Of a stretch of 42,306 bases of DNA, positions 33,418-41,203 are shown piece after piece. Made by a program: the position numbers and the translations under genes. A model generated the notes under the pieces. The model was given only the letters and a program-made list of their open reading frames with translations, was not told where the DNA came from and made no database searches. Each line of letters begins with the position of its first letter. The first letter of the stretch is position 1. Origin of the DNA: Solirubrobacteraceae bacterium (GTDB lineage Bacteria > Actinomycetota > Thermoleophilia > Solirubrobacterales > Solirubrobacteraceae); assembly GCA_017744415.1 (NCBI GenBank), contig JAGIBJ010000046.1:1-42306 (forward strand), written 5' to 3'.

Positions 33418-35793
33418 ATGGCGGTGACGAGCGAGCGCGAGCGACCCTGGGGCGAGCTGCTCGCCCGTGGGCGCGGCGAGGGCATGCTGGTGCACCAGGC
33501 CCGTGATGGCGCCCGCGCGGCCCGCACCGCGCCGATCCCGGCCGACCTCAGCCCGCACCTCCGCGCGGCGCTCGCTGCGAGCGGTGCCGACGAGCTCTAC
33601 GCCCACCAGGCCCAGGCGATCGAGGCGGCGTGGCGTGGCCCGACGATCACCACGACGGGCACGGCCAGCGGCAAGTCGCTCTGCTACCTCGTCCCGACGG
33701 CCGAGGTGCTGCTCGGCGATCCCCGCGCCCGCGCGCTCTACCTCGCGCCGACGAAGGCGCTCGCGCAGGATCAGGCTCGCCGCATCCACGAGCTCGGCCT
33801 CAAGGCGCTGCGCCCGGCGATCTACGACGGCGACACCCCGAAGGACCAAAGAACTCGCATCCGCCGCGAGGCGAACATCATCCTCACGAACCCCGACATG
33901 CTCCACGTCGGCGTGCTCCCCAACCACGCGGCCTGGAACGAGTTCTTCGCCAACCTTGCGGTCGTCGTGATCGACGAGGCGCACGTGTACCGCGGCGTGT
34001 TCGGCAGCCACGTCGCCAACGTCCTCCGGCGCTTGCGCCGGCTCGCCGCCCGCTACGGCACCGAGCCCCGCTTCCTGCTGACGAGCGCGACGATCGGCAA
34101 CCCGGTCGAGCTGGCCGAAGGCCTCACCGGCCTCCCCGAGGTGCAGTTGATCGACGACGACGGCTCGCCGAGCGCCGGCCGCCAGTACGCGATGTGGGAT
34201 CCGCCGCTCCTCGATGAGGACTCCGGCCAGCGCCGCAGCGCGGTGAGCGAGGCGGCGGAGATCGTCGCCGACCTCGTGGAGGGCGGAGCGCGCGTGATCT
34301 GCTTCATGAAGGCGCGCAAGGGCGTCGAGATGATCAGCCGAATGGTGCGCGACCATCTCAACGACACCGCGCCGCTGCTCGCCGACAAGGTGATGCCCTA
34401 CCGCGCGGGCTACACCTCCGAGCAGCGCCGGGAGATCGAGGGCCAGCTCACGCGCGGCGAGCTCCGCGCCGTGATCGCGACCAACGCCCTCGAGCTCGGC
34501 ATCGACATCGGCACCCTCGATGCCTGCGTGGTCGTCACGTTCCCCGGCACCGTGGCGAGCCTGCGCCAGCAGTGGGGCCGGGCGGGACGAAGGAGCGAGG
34601 GGCTCGCGCTCTACGTGGCCGGGGAGGACGCCCTCGATCAGTACTTCTGCCGTCATCCCGAGCAGTTCCTCGAGCGGCCGGTCGAGAACGCGATCCTCAG
34701 CCCGTACAGCGAGCAGATCCACGCGCAGCACCTGCTCTGCGCCGCGCTCGAGGCGCCGATCGTCCCTGAGGATCTGCAGTTCTTCGGGCCTGAGTCGCAG
34801 CACGCCATCGACGATCTCGTCGCCAGTGGTGGCCTCGTCAAGCGCCCCGCCGGCTACGGCCTGAAGGTGGCCGACAGCTACCCGGCCGCGAAGGTGAGCC
34901 TGCGCAGTGCGACGGCCGAGCAGGTGGCGATCATCGACGGCTCGTCGGGCGAGGTGATGGGCAGCGTCGAACTCGGGCGCGCGTTCAGCACCGTGCACCA
35001 GGGCGCCGTCTACTTCCACATGGGCCGCTCGTTCCTGGTGCGCAGCCTCGACGTGCAGAACGGCGTGGCGGTCGTCGACCCGTTCGAGGGCGAGTGGTAC
35101 ACGCAACCCAAGACCGAGACGATGACCACCATCGATCGCCTGCTCGAACGGCGCGACGTCGACGGGGCCGTGCTGAGCTTCGGCGACGTGAGCGTCACCG
35201 AGACGGTGATCGGCTACCAGCGCAAGCGTTACGGCGACCACGAGGCGATCGACCTCATCGGTCTCGATCTCCCCACCACCACCTTCCAGACCCAGGCGCT
35301 CTGGTACGAGCCGACCCACGACGCCCTGCGCGACCTCCCGCTCGACGCCCTCCTCGGCGCGCTCCACGCGGCCGAGCACACGCAGATCGCCGTCCTCCCG
35401 CTGCTCGCGATGTGCGACCGCTGGGACATCGGCGGCCTCTCCACCAACCTCCACCCGCAGACGAGCGGCCCGACGATCTTCATCTACGACGGCCACCCGG
35501 GCGGCATCGGCATCACCCGCGAGGGCTACAAGCGCTTCGAGGAGCTCTGCCAATCAGCGCTGCGCCTGCTGGGTGAGTGCCCGTGCGAGCACGGCTGCCC
35601 GAGCTGCGTGCAGTCACCCAAGTGCGGCAACCTCAACGAGCCGCTCTCCAAGGCCGGCGCGATCCTCCTGCTCGGCGACGTGCTCGGCCTCGACTCCGGC
35701 CTCACGCCCGCCGAGGCCGCGCTGCGCGTGCACGGCGTGAGCCCGAAGGGACCCGGCGGCCGGCCGGGCGACTCCGCCGGTCGGTCCGACTGA
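33418..35793 (+). CDS. DEAD/DEAH-box helicase with C-terminal four-cysteine domain (MrfA/YprA, SftH type)
   Basis: A 791-residue superfamily 2 DNA helicase. Q-motif-like YAHQAQAIEA precedes the Walker A motif TGTASGKSLCYLVPT (about 79-93), LAPTKALAQDQ (Ia), LTNPDMLH, the DEAH box VVIDEAHVYRGVFGSH (about 183-198), LTSATIGNP (III), TNALELGIDIG (V) and QQWGRAGRRSEG (VI). The C-terminus has the zinc motif CPCEHGCPSCVQSPKCGN of the MZB/DUF1998 region. Bacillus MrfA acts in repair of mitomycin damage and mycobacterial SftH is a 3'-5' helicase of this group; a similar repair role is likely. Its usual nuclease partner MrfB is not visible next to it. Confidence 0.92.
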   Translation: MAVTSERERPWGELLARGRGEGMLVHQARDGARAARTAPIPADLSPHLRAALAASGADELYAHQAQAIEAAWRGPTITTTGTASGKSLCYLVPTAEVLLGDPRARALYLAPTKALAQDQARRIHELGLKALRPAIYDGDTPKDQRTRIRREANIILTNPDMLHVGVLPNHAAWNEFFANLAVVVIDEAHVYRGVFGSHVANVLRRLRRLAARYGTEPRFLLTSATIGNPVELAEGLTGLPEVQLIDDDGSPSAGRQYAMWDPPLLDEDSGQRRSAVSEAAEIVADLVEGGARVICFMKARKGVEMISRMVRDHLNDTAPLLADKVMPYRAGYTSEQRREIEGQLTRGELRAVIATNALELGIDIGTLDACVVVTFPGTVASLRQQWGRAGRRSEGLALYVAGEDALDQYFCRHPEQFLERPVENAILSPYSEQIHAQHLLCAALEAPIVPEDLQFFGPESQHAIDDLVASGGLVKRPAGYGLKVADSYPAAKVSLRSATAEQVAIIDGSSGEVMGSVELGRAFSTVHQGAVYFHMGRSFLVRSLDVQNGVAVVDPFEGEWYTQPKTETMTTIDRLLERRDVDGAVLSFGDVSVTETVIGYQRKRYGDHEAIDLIGLDLPTTTFQTQALWYEPTHDALRDLPLDALLGALHAAEHTQIAVLPLLAMCDRWDIGGLSTNLHPQTSGPTIFIYDGHPGGIGITREGYKRFEELCQSALRLLGECPCEHGCPSCVQSPKCGNLNEPLSKAGAILLLGDVLGLDSGLTPAEAALRVHGVSPKGPGGRPGDSAGRSD

Positions 35794-35881
35794 TTCGCGT
35801 GCGGCGAGTGGTGACTGCGCGAGACCGGCGCCGCTCTCGGAGCTCTTGCCCGACGGGCCTCGGGCCGGCGTCACCCGCGCC

Positions 35882-37087
35882 TCAAAAGACCGCAGACGTT
35901 CGGTTGCAGCCATCCCATGTCACGCCGTCCAGTTGAGCGCCACGGAAATCTGCATGGCTGACGTCCGCGTCGGTGAAGTTCGCGCCTTCCAGTCGCGCAC
36001 CCCTGAGATCCGCCCCCTTGAGCGACGCCCGCGCAAAGCGCACACCCCGTACGTCCGACCCCCGCAGGTCTGCGCCGTCGAACACGCTGTCGGTCGCGTC
36101 GACGTCGCGCAGCTGGCTGTTCGTCAGCACGATGCCGGCGGCCGATGCGTGAACCAGCCGGGCGCCGGTGAGATCGACCGACTCGAGATACGCCGTATCG
36201 AGGTTCGCGCGAGTCATGTCGACGTTCGAGAAGTTGCAGCCGCGGGCGACGACCCCATCGAGCTGTGCGTTCCTGAATATCGCTTCGGTCGCGTCGGCCC
36301 GGACAAGGACCGACTGCGAGGCGCGCGCCGCGTGCAATCGGGCGTGCGTCAGATCCGCGTCGACGAGGTTCGTCCCCAGCAGGAGTGCGCCGCGAAGGTC
36401 TGCCGCTGAGAAGCAGGCACCGCCGCAGTTCGCTCCGCTCAACGACGCTGTGAACAACGACGCGCCGGTGAGATCCGCCTGGGCGAGGTTCGCGCGGTCG
36501 ATGCGAGCGGTCCTGAGATCCGCATTGCGCAAACGCGCACGCTTCAGGTTGGCTTCCGGCAGCAGGGCGCCGCGAAGGTCGATCGCTGAATCAGTTGAGA
36601 GCGCGAGGGCGCTCTCTAGGGCGAGCGCGAGGGTGGCTGGCCGAGACGCATTCGGTGCGGATGATCGCGACTCGACGCGGAGGTGAGTCTGCAGGAACTC
36701 GGCGATCGGGGAGCGCAGCCGGGGCGCGTCGTTCGCCAGGTTGTGGAGCGCTATGACGCCGCCGTATCCGGCGGGGCCGTGGCCTCCGAGCAGCTGGACC
36801 CCGTCACTGAAGCGCTTGCTCTGTTCGACCTGACGCGACAGGCCGTACGAGCGAGCGGTGTATACGGCACCGACCAGCACCAGCAGTCCACCCAAGGCTT
36901 GGAGTGCAGTTTGGCGGGCGTCGTTCTGACTTTCGATCTGTGCCGTGTGGGCTGTTGCGTCCGCACCGCGAAATGCGTGGTCTGGGGCCGCCCACCTTGG
37001 GAACATCCAGAGGCACACCCAAACGGTGCCAGCGACCACCGCGAAGCTGGCAGCTCCGATCGGAAGCCAGAGTGTTCGACGACTCAT
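35882..37087 (-). CDS. Membrane-anchored pentapeptide-repeat protein
   Basis: A 401-residue protein with two hydrophobic segments (about 8-30 and 65-82), then the segment RFSDGVQLLGGHGPAGYGGVIALHNLANDAP, which recurs in actinobacterial and proteobacterial pentapeptide proteins of this type, and about 40 pentapeptide units A[DN]Lxx (about 170-395, e.g. ADLRGALLLGTNLVDADL). Pentapeptide runs fold into a right-handed quadrilateral helix used for protein contact or DNA mimicry. Function is unknown. It lies 29 bases downstream of an HTH regulator gene on the same strand, in a patch of lower GC, and could be its effector. ATG at 37087. Confidence 0.85.
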   Translation of the reverse strand: MSRRTLWLPIGAASFAVVAGTVWVCLWMFPRWAAPDHAFRGADATAHTAQIESQNDARQTALQALGGLLVLVGAVYTARSYGLSRQVEQSKRFSDGVQLLGGHGPAGYGGVIALHNLANDAPRLRSPIAEFLQTHLRVESRSSAPNASRPATLALALESALALSTDSAIDLRGALLPEANLKRARLRNADLRTARIDRANLAQADLTGASLFTASLSGANCGGACFSAADLRGALLLGTNLVDADLTHARLHAARASQSVLVRADATEAIFRNAQLDGVVARGCNFSNVDMTRANLDTAYLESVDLTGARLVHASAAGIVLTNSQLRDVDATDSVFDGADLRGSDVRGVRFARASLKGADLRGARLEGANFTDADVSHADFRGAQLDGVTWDGCNRTSAVF

Positions 37088-37116
37088 CGAAGCCGTCGAC
37101 GTGCTGAGGCTTACTC

Positions 37117-37620
37117 TTAGTCGTCGCCCGGAGTGTCGTGCTTGCTGCCACCTACATGGGCAGGAGCCTGAACAGGCGACGTCGGCGGAAGTACGTACGC
37201 GTCATAGGCAGCGACCACATCCCGCAGGCGACGGCCGCGCAGCGCCTGCAGAGGTGAGTCGAAGTCGAGCGCCGTATCGGGCAGGCGAAGCCAGGGACTC
37301 ACCCGGTCGACCGGGAGACCTCCGCGCTGCAAGATATGCATGAGCACGACGCGCAGGTCGCCCAACGCTTCCCACTTCTTCGGCGTCGGGGCAGCGTCAC
37401 CCGCGTTCCACCGCCGAACCGTGCGTTCGTCAACGGCGGCGACCTCACTGATATCGGCAGTGGTGACGCCAAGGGTTGCCAACGATGACAGCAGCTCTTG
37501 AGCTGTGAGTGCGCCGCGGAGTTCCGCAAGGCGTCGGAGCTCCGCGAGGCCCGACTCTCGGTCGTCGACATTTTCAGGTGCGATTTTGGTGAATCCGACC
37601 GCTGCTGTTTCATTCGTCAT
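37117..37620 (-). CDS. HTH regulator resembling Xre/MbcA/ParS-type antitoxins
   Basis: A 167-residue protein. Residues about 40-85 (TTADISEVAAVDERTVRRWNAGDAAPTPKKWEAL) read as a helix-turn-helix with the RTVRRW recognition helix. The next 60 residues (LMHILQRGGLPVDRVSPWLRLPDTALDFDSPLQALRGRRLRDVVAAY) match the layout of the DUF2384 toxin-binding domain (W...P...L....P...L..G....V). Such proteins are usually antitoxins paired with RES-domain toxins; no RES gene is beside it. ATG at 37620 has GGAAGG about 9 bases upstream and is preferred to a TTG at 37653. Confidence 0.65.
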   Translation of the reverse strand: MTNETAAVGFTKIAPENVDDRESGLAELRRLAELRGALTAQELLSSLATLGVTTADISEVAAVDERTVRRWNAGDAAPTPKKWEALGDLRVVLMHILQRGGLPVDRVSPWLRLPDTALDFDSPLQALRGRRLRDVVAAYDAYVLPPTSPVQAPAHVGGSKHDTPGDD

Positions 37621-37893
37621 GTCGGCGGACCTTCCATTCCTTCGACCGCACAAGCATCTGGCGGACCCTCCCGGGCCGCCTCGTTACCAGGCTATCGGCG
37701 TATCTGTTGACAAACCTTAGGGCATCGAAACGGCAAAGGCGTAGGTTCGCCTGCGAATCGACGGCGCTGCATGCGGCGACACTAACAGTGGCCGCGGACG
37801 AAAGCAAAGACAATTTGGCGGCGTATTCGCGGCCTATGATCCTTCTCCTGCGCAAGCCTGGTCGCTGTGCGGACCCGACCGTCAGGGGTGTCC

Positions 37894-38370
37894 ATGGCCG
37901 ATGAATTCGAGCACGGCTACACCTTCGGGTGTAGCGAACACATCGTTCGCGACGCCTTGCGGTCGTTCCCCTGCGCCAAGCGGATCAAAACCGGGTCGTG
38001 TGAATATGCCGGGCTTTTCCTTCCGTTCTTCGCGACGGAGGAGGGCGCACGAGAAGGGGCTGCCGACGACTTGCGGTCGCGTGGGGAGCGGGCGATCGGG
38101 CTCGGCGAAGAGCGCTGGCTGGCTCCCATCGCTGTTCGGCGATCCGCGATCCTCGGGCTCGCGGAGAACACGGGCTCCGCTGAGCCTGCGGAGCTCGCGT
38201 TTCGGGAGCTGACTGAGGGCACCGGCGAGGATGAGTCGACCTGGCGGATCATCAAAGCCCAGTCGTCTCGGGGCGTTCTCCTCCGAACCGATCCGCCCCG
38301 CATCTTCGTGTTCCTCGACGGCGTGGCGGAGGCCATCTATCTCGGGCTAGCCGAGAGGGTCCGCGAATAG
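37894..38370 (+). CDS. Hypothetical protein
   Basis: A 158-residue soluble protein with two cysteines near the start (FGCSEHIV, FPCAKRIKTGSCEY) and a hydrophobic C-terminal half (ILGLAENTG, GVLLRTDPPRIFVFLDGVAEAIYLGL). No domain is recognised. It is divergent from the antitoxin-like gene. ATG at 37894 lies 27 bases inside a longer GTG-started frame. A TATGAT box at 37835-37840 could be its -10 with a weak -35. GC is lower than in flanking genes. Confidence 0.65.
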   Translation: MADEFEHGYTFGCSEHIVRDALRSFPCAKRIKTGSCEYAGLFLPFFATEEGAREGAADDLRSRGERAIGLGEERWLAPIAVRRSAILGLAENTGSAEPAELAFRELTEGTGEDESTWRIIKAQSSRGVLLRTDPPRIFVFLDGVAEAIYLGLAERVRE

Positions 38371-38384
38371 TCCGAAAGATGTCC

Positions 38385-38412
38385 TTGTATTTGTCCGCGT
38401 GTGCGCTATGCT
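38385..38412 (+). promoter_or_regulatory. Putative promoter upstream of a candidate small RNA
   Basis: TTGTAT (38385-38390), 16-base spacer, TATGCT (38407-38412). It is a good match for a housekeeping promoter in otherwise GC-rich DNA, and sits just after the stop of the preceding gene, with no protein-coding gene following on this strand for over 2.5 kb. Confidence 0.45.
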
Positions 38413-38418
38413 CTGGTG

Positions 38419-38527
38419 GCAGCGCAGGGTGACCAGGCGGGCAAATCGGAAAAGTTCCTCGGTAACAGGGGGTAGGGCATGGCGACAGTGGGGCCGGGCG
38501 GATACGCCCGGCCCCACTGCTTTGTTG
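38419..38527 (+). ncRNA. Candidate small RNA of about 105 bases
   Basis: A transcript started by the 38385 promoter would end at the very strong hairpin 38486-38519, followed by CTTTGTT. The body is relatively A-rich with GGAAAAGTTCC. It lacks the signatures of 4.5S/SRP RNA, 6S RNA, tmRNA and common riboswitches as far as I can judge by eye. It might instead be the 3' end of the upstream gene's message. Confidence 0.35.
38486..38519 (+). terminator. Strong intrinsic terminator, 15 bp stem with GATA loop
   Basis: CAGTGGGGCCGGGCG and its exact complement flank a 4-base loop, followed by CTTTGTT. It is the best rho-independent terminator of the window. From 38520 to 38675 nothing further is seen. 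Confidence 0.82.
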
Positions 38528-38675
38528 GGGCGATTGCGGCCCGGGCGCTCTGCCGTCCAATGGCATGTTCGCGCTCGTGCCGCCGTCGGCCGTGCTCAGG
38601 ACTGCGGCGACCGGCGGTTCCGCGGACGGGCCCGCGCTCACGGCGGCGTCGACTCGGCGGCCGCCGTCGGCCCGG

Positions 38676-39428
38676 TCAGTCCTCGGGCTGGTTCGCGTAG
38701 TGCTCGGCGACGAGTTCGGCGTGGCTCGGGGCGTCGGCCCAATGCGGGTCCCACGCCCAGGTGGCGAGGATGCGCGCGACCGCCTTGTTGACCGCGGGCA
38801 CGTCGAGCGCGGTCGGCTCGCCGGTCTGAGGGTTGTCCCAGACGTAGACCGAGAAGTCGATGCGCTTCTCGCCGCGGAAGACGATCCAGATCGGGTCCTG
38901 GCCACCGGGTCGTACGGGCCAGATGTTGTTGCGCCCGCCGGCATAGACCTCTCCGAGCGGCACCGTGCCCTGCGGGAAGAACGTCCCGCCGATCGCGTAC
39001 TCGGGCTCGGTGTTCGGGACCGGGGTCTCGACGAGCGCACGGATCGCGGTCTGGCGGGCCTCCGGGGCCGCGACGTCCGTGAGGCCGGCAGCCACCGGCG
39101 CCGGCACGTCGTCGTTGATCGCGATCTCGAGCGTGGCGACCTCGGCGGCGCCCGCGGGATGCAGCTCCGCGCCGTCCTTGTCCTCGTAGTCGGGGTCTCG
39201 GGCGCTGCTCCCGCCTTCGCCGCCGTCTTCGAGCTCCCAGCCGTCGGGCACGCAGAACTGCGCGTACGGCGTGTGCACGCGCTGCGCGCACTGTGCGTTC
39301 ACAGCCATACGCTGCTCGCTCAGCGGGTCGGACTTGGCCGGGAGGATCGCGCCCTGCTGCCAGGCGACGCCGAGCGCGACCACGAGCAGGAGCGCGGCGG
39401 CCGGCACCACGGAGCGTTTCGCGTCCAT
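38676..39428 (-). CDS. Membrane-anchored or secreted hypothetical protein
   Basis: A 250-residue protein with a basic start (MDAKRS), one hydrophobic helix (VVPAAALLLVVALGVAWQQG) and an extracytoplasmic remainder with two cysteines (NAQCAQR, QFCVPDGW). Toward the end it shows GGTFFPQGTVPLGEVYAGG and a C-terminal helical segment. No family is recognised. ATG at 39428 gives a proper N-terminal anchor; the frame remains open upstream but the sequence there is low-complexity. It is the third of three minus-strand genes with gaps of 24 and 70 bases. Confidence 0.7.
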   Translation of the reverse strand: MDAKRSVVPAAALLLVVALGVAWQQGAILPAKSDPLSEQRMAVNAQCAQRVHTPYAQFCVPDGWELEDGGEGGSSARDPDYEDKDGAELHPAGAAEVATLEIAINDDVPAPVAAGLTDVAAPEARQTAIRALVETPVPNTEPEYAIGGTFFPQGTVPLGEVYAGGRNNIWPVRPGGQDPIWIVFRGEKRIDFSVYVWDNPQTGEPTALDVPAVNKAVARILATWAWDPHWADAPSHAELVAEHYANQPED

Positions 39429-39498
39429 GGGCTTTGAATCGCCGAGTGGCCGCGCGACTTGAGGTGCTGCGTCCGAAGGCCGCCGTGGCCCGTCGTCG

Positions 39499-40479
39499 TC
39501 AGCCGGCCGCTGGGTCGATCTGCTGGTAGCGCTTGATGCGGGCCCAGTCGGGGTCGTAGGCGGCGCGGATCTCGGAGCCGAGCATCGCGGCGCGCTCGCG
39601 GAGCACGTCAATCGTGGGGGAGCGGCCGTTGGCGTAGAGGAGGAGGTTCTGGCGGCCGGCGCTGAGGATGGCGCCGGCGAGGAGCACATCGGTGGGGATG
39701 TCGTCCATCAGCTGCTCGCGCATCCGGCCGGGCTCCTCCGGATCGTCGTTGATCAGCAGCGTGGCGATCTCGATGCAGGTGTCGAGGAACGGGTGGCGCT
39801 CGGGCTGCAGCGGCTGGCGGATCTGCACCGTGAGGGTGGGCGCGCCCTGCTTCTCGTAGCGGTACTTCTCCCAGCGCGGCTCGGTGCGCGCCTCGATCTC
39901 GGGCGCGAGCTGGCCGAGGAGCGCGGCGAGGTCGACGGCGCCCACCGGCTCCTTGCTGACGAGCTTCGTCTCGCCGAGCCAGGCGTCGGCCTCGAGCTCG
40001 CCGAGCGCGCTGTGGAGCACGGTGCTCGCGACGCGCTTCGCGTGGGCGTCGGTGTGGTCGGGCGGCACCCAGACGGTGATGTCGGCGCGGTCGGCGGTGC
40101 GGCGCCAGCGGGCGGTGAAGCGAAGGTCGGCGATGCGCACCGGCGGCTTGCCCGAGAGGGTGCTCGCCATGAGGCGGTCGATCGGCTCGGCGGGGTGGTG
40201 GGTCGCGAACGCGAAGCGCGGGTGATCCTGCGGGGCGGCGAGCAGCCAGTGGGCGGCGACGAGCCTGAAGTCGCGGTCGTTCGCGGCGCTCCCGATGATC
40301 AGGTGGCGGCCGTCCGGGGCCGTGAGCAGGTCGCCCGCGAGCCGCACCTTGCCGACCCGGAAGCGCACCTCGTCGATCGCCGTGCCGCGCCCCTCGGGAT
40401 CACGCAGCGCCGCGTCGAGCCGCTCGTCGGCCTCCGCGAACCACGCCCAGAACTTCTCGATGTCCTCGGGGCCTGCCAC
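39499..40479 (-). CDS. Hypothetical cytoplasmic protein
   Basis: A 326-residue soluble protein without signal peptide or membrane helix. It has conserved-looking segments (FWAWFAEADERL at the N-terminus, LVAAHWLLAAPQDHPRFAFATHHP, and LAGAILSAGRQNLLLYANGR). The arrangement vaguely recalls DUF695-type proteins, but I cannot assign it. A small membrane-protein gene ends 24 bases upstream, so they are likely co-transcribed. Confidence 0.7.
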   Translation of the reverse strand: MAGPEDIEKFWAWFAEADERLDAALRDPEGRGTAIDEVRFRVGKVRLAGDLLTAPDGRHLIIGSAANDRDFRLVAAHWLLAAPQDHPRFAFATHHPAEPIDRLMASTLSGKPPVRIADLRFTARWRRTADRADITVWVPPDHTDAHAKRVASTVLHSALGELEADAWLGETKLVSKEPVGAVDLAALLGQLAPEIEARTEPRWEKYRYEKQGAPTLTVQIRQPLQPERHPFLDTCIEIATLLINDDPEEPGRMREQLMDDIPTDVLLAGAILSAGRQNLLLYANGRSPTIDVLRERAAMLGSEIRAAYDPDWARIKRYQQIDPAAG

Positions 40480-40503
40480 GCCCTGGTGACGCTACCGGAC
40501 GCT

Positions 40504-40878
40504 TCAGTGGGCGCGGGTGCGCATCCGCGGCCAGCCGGCGGGGCGCCGTTCGCGGGCGGCGACGCGGGCCCGGTGCATGTCGATCAGCGTCTGCCAGACG
40601 AGGATCAGGAACACGCCGACCATCGCGCCCATGCCGCCGAGCCCGATGACGTAGAGCGGCGTGTCGTCGCCCCACGGTTCGGCATTGATCAGGGCCGCCG
40701 ATGCCGCGAGCCAGCCGAGGCCGATGAGCGCGCCGTACCGCCCTCGTCGGTGGTGGTTCGGGGGAGCTTCACTCCAGTCGGTGGCCAACGAGCGCCACAG
40801 CACGATGAGCGCCGCGAGAGCACTGAGCGAGCAGGTGAGCAGGAAGGCCGCGATGATCCAGTCGAGCAACGCGAGCAC
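40504..40878 (-). CDS. Small membrane protein of unknown function
   Basis: A 124-residue protein with three to four hydrophobic helices: about 2-28 (LDWIIAAFLLTCSLSALAAL), 49-65 (GALIGLGWLAASAALI) and 74-98 (LYVIGLGGMGAMVGVFLILV), and a basic C-terminal tail. No family is recognised. It is the first gene of the three-gene minus-strand group. ATG at 40878. Confidence 0.68.
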   Translation of the reverse strand: MLALLDWIIAAFLLTCSLSALAALIVLWRSLATDWSEAPPNHHRRGRYGALIGLGWLAASAALINAEPWGDDTPLYVIGLGGMGAMVGVFLILVWQTLIDMHRARVAARERRPAGWPRMRTRAH

Positions 40879-41203
40879 GGTGCTCCACTCGTATCCCGTG
40901 CCCCCAGCGCACTCGAATACCGCTGGTGGGTCAAGGGTGGGCAGGGACCGTCAACTCCGGAAGAAGCAGGCGAAAGTTCGAACGGCAATACGGACGTTCG
41001 GAATCTGGATTGTCCCCGTGTTTGGTGGCGTTGCGCAGGCAGAACTCCTGTGAGTCCGCTCCGTTTCGGCCGTCACTCAGTTGACCGGTTGCTTGCCGTC
41101 TGACAGAACCCATCGCTCGCAGGGGGGCGAATTTCGGTGGGCTGAGCCCTCTGAACAGGTGAAAGCCCTTTTCGAGGTCGCCGTGTTCCAGAGGTCCCAG
41201 TCC
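40879..41203. other. Intergenic stretch without a gene
   Basis: It lies between divergent genes. TTGACC at 41081 might be a -35 element for the downstream secreted-protein gene, but no convincing -10 follows at the right distance. No long repeat, RNA gene or credible small protein is seen. Confidence 0.5.

Noticed and set aside
33163-35553. A 796-codon minus-strand frame opposite the helicase gene
   Set aside because: Shadow frame of the helicase, which has all SF2 motifs in the correct order.
37117-38370. Classical RES-Xre toxin-antitoxin pair
   Set aside because: The neighbouring 158-residue protein lacks RES-type motifs, so only the antitoxin-like half can be supported.
38419-38527. 4.5S/SRP RNA or a c-di-GMP riboswitch
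   Set aside because: The SRP loop signature (GGAAGG..AGCAGCC type) and the c-di-GMP signature (GACGCAAAGC type) are both missing; only a short GGGCAAA resemblance exists.
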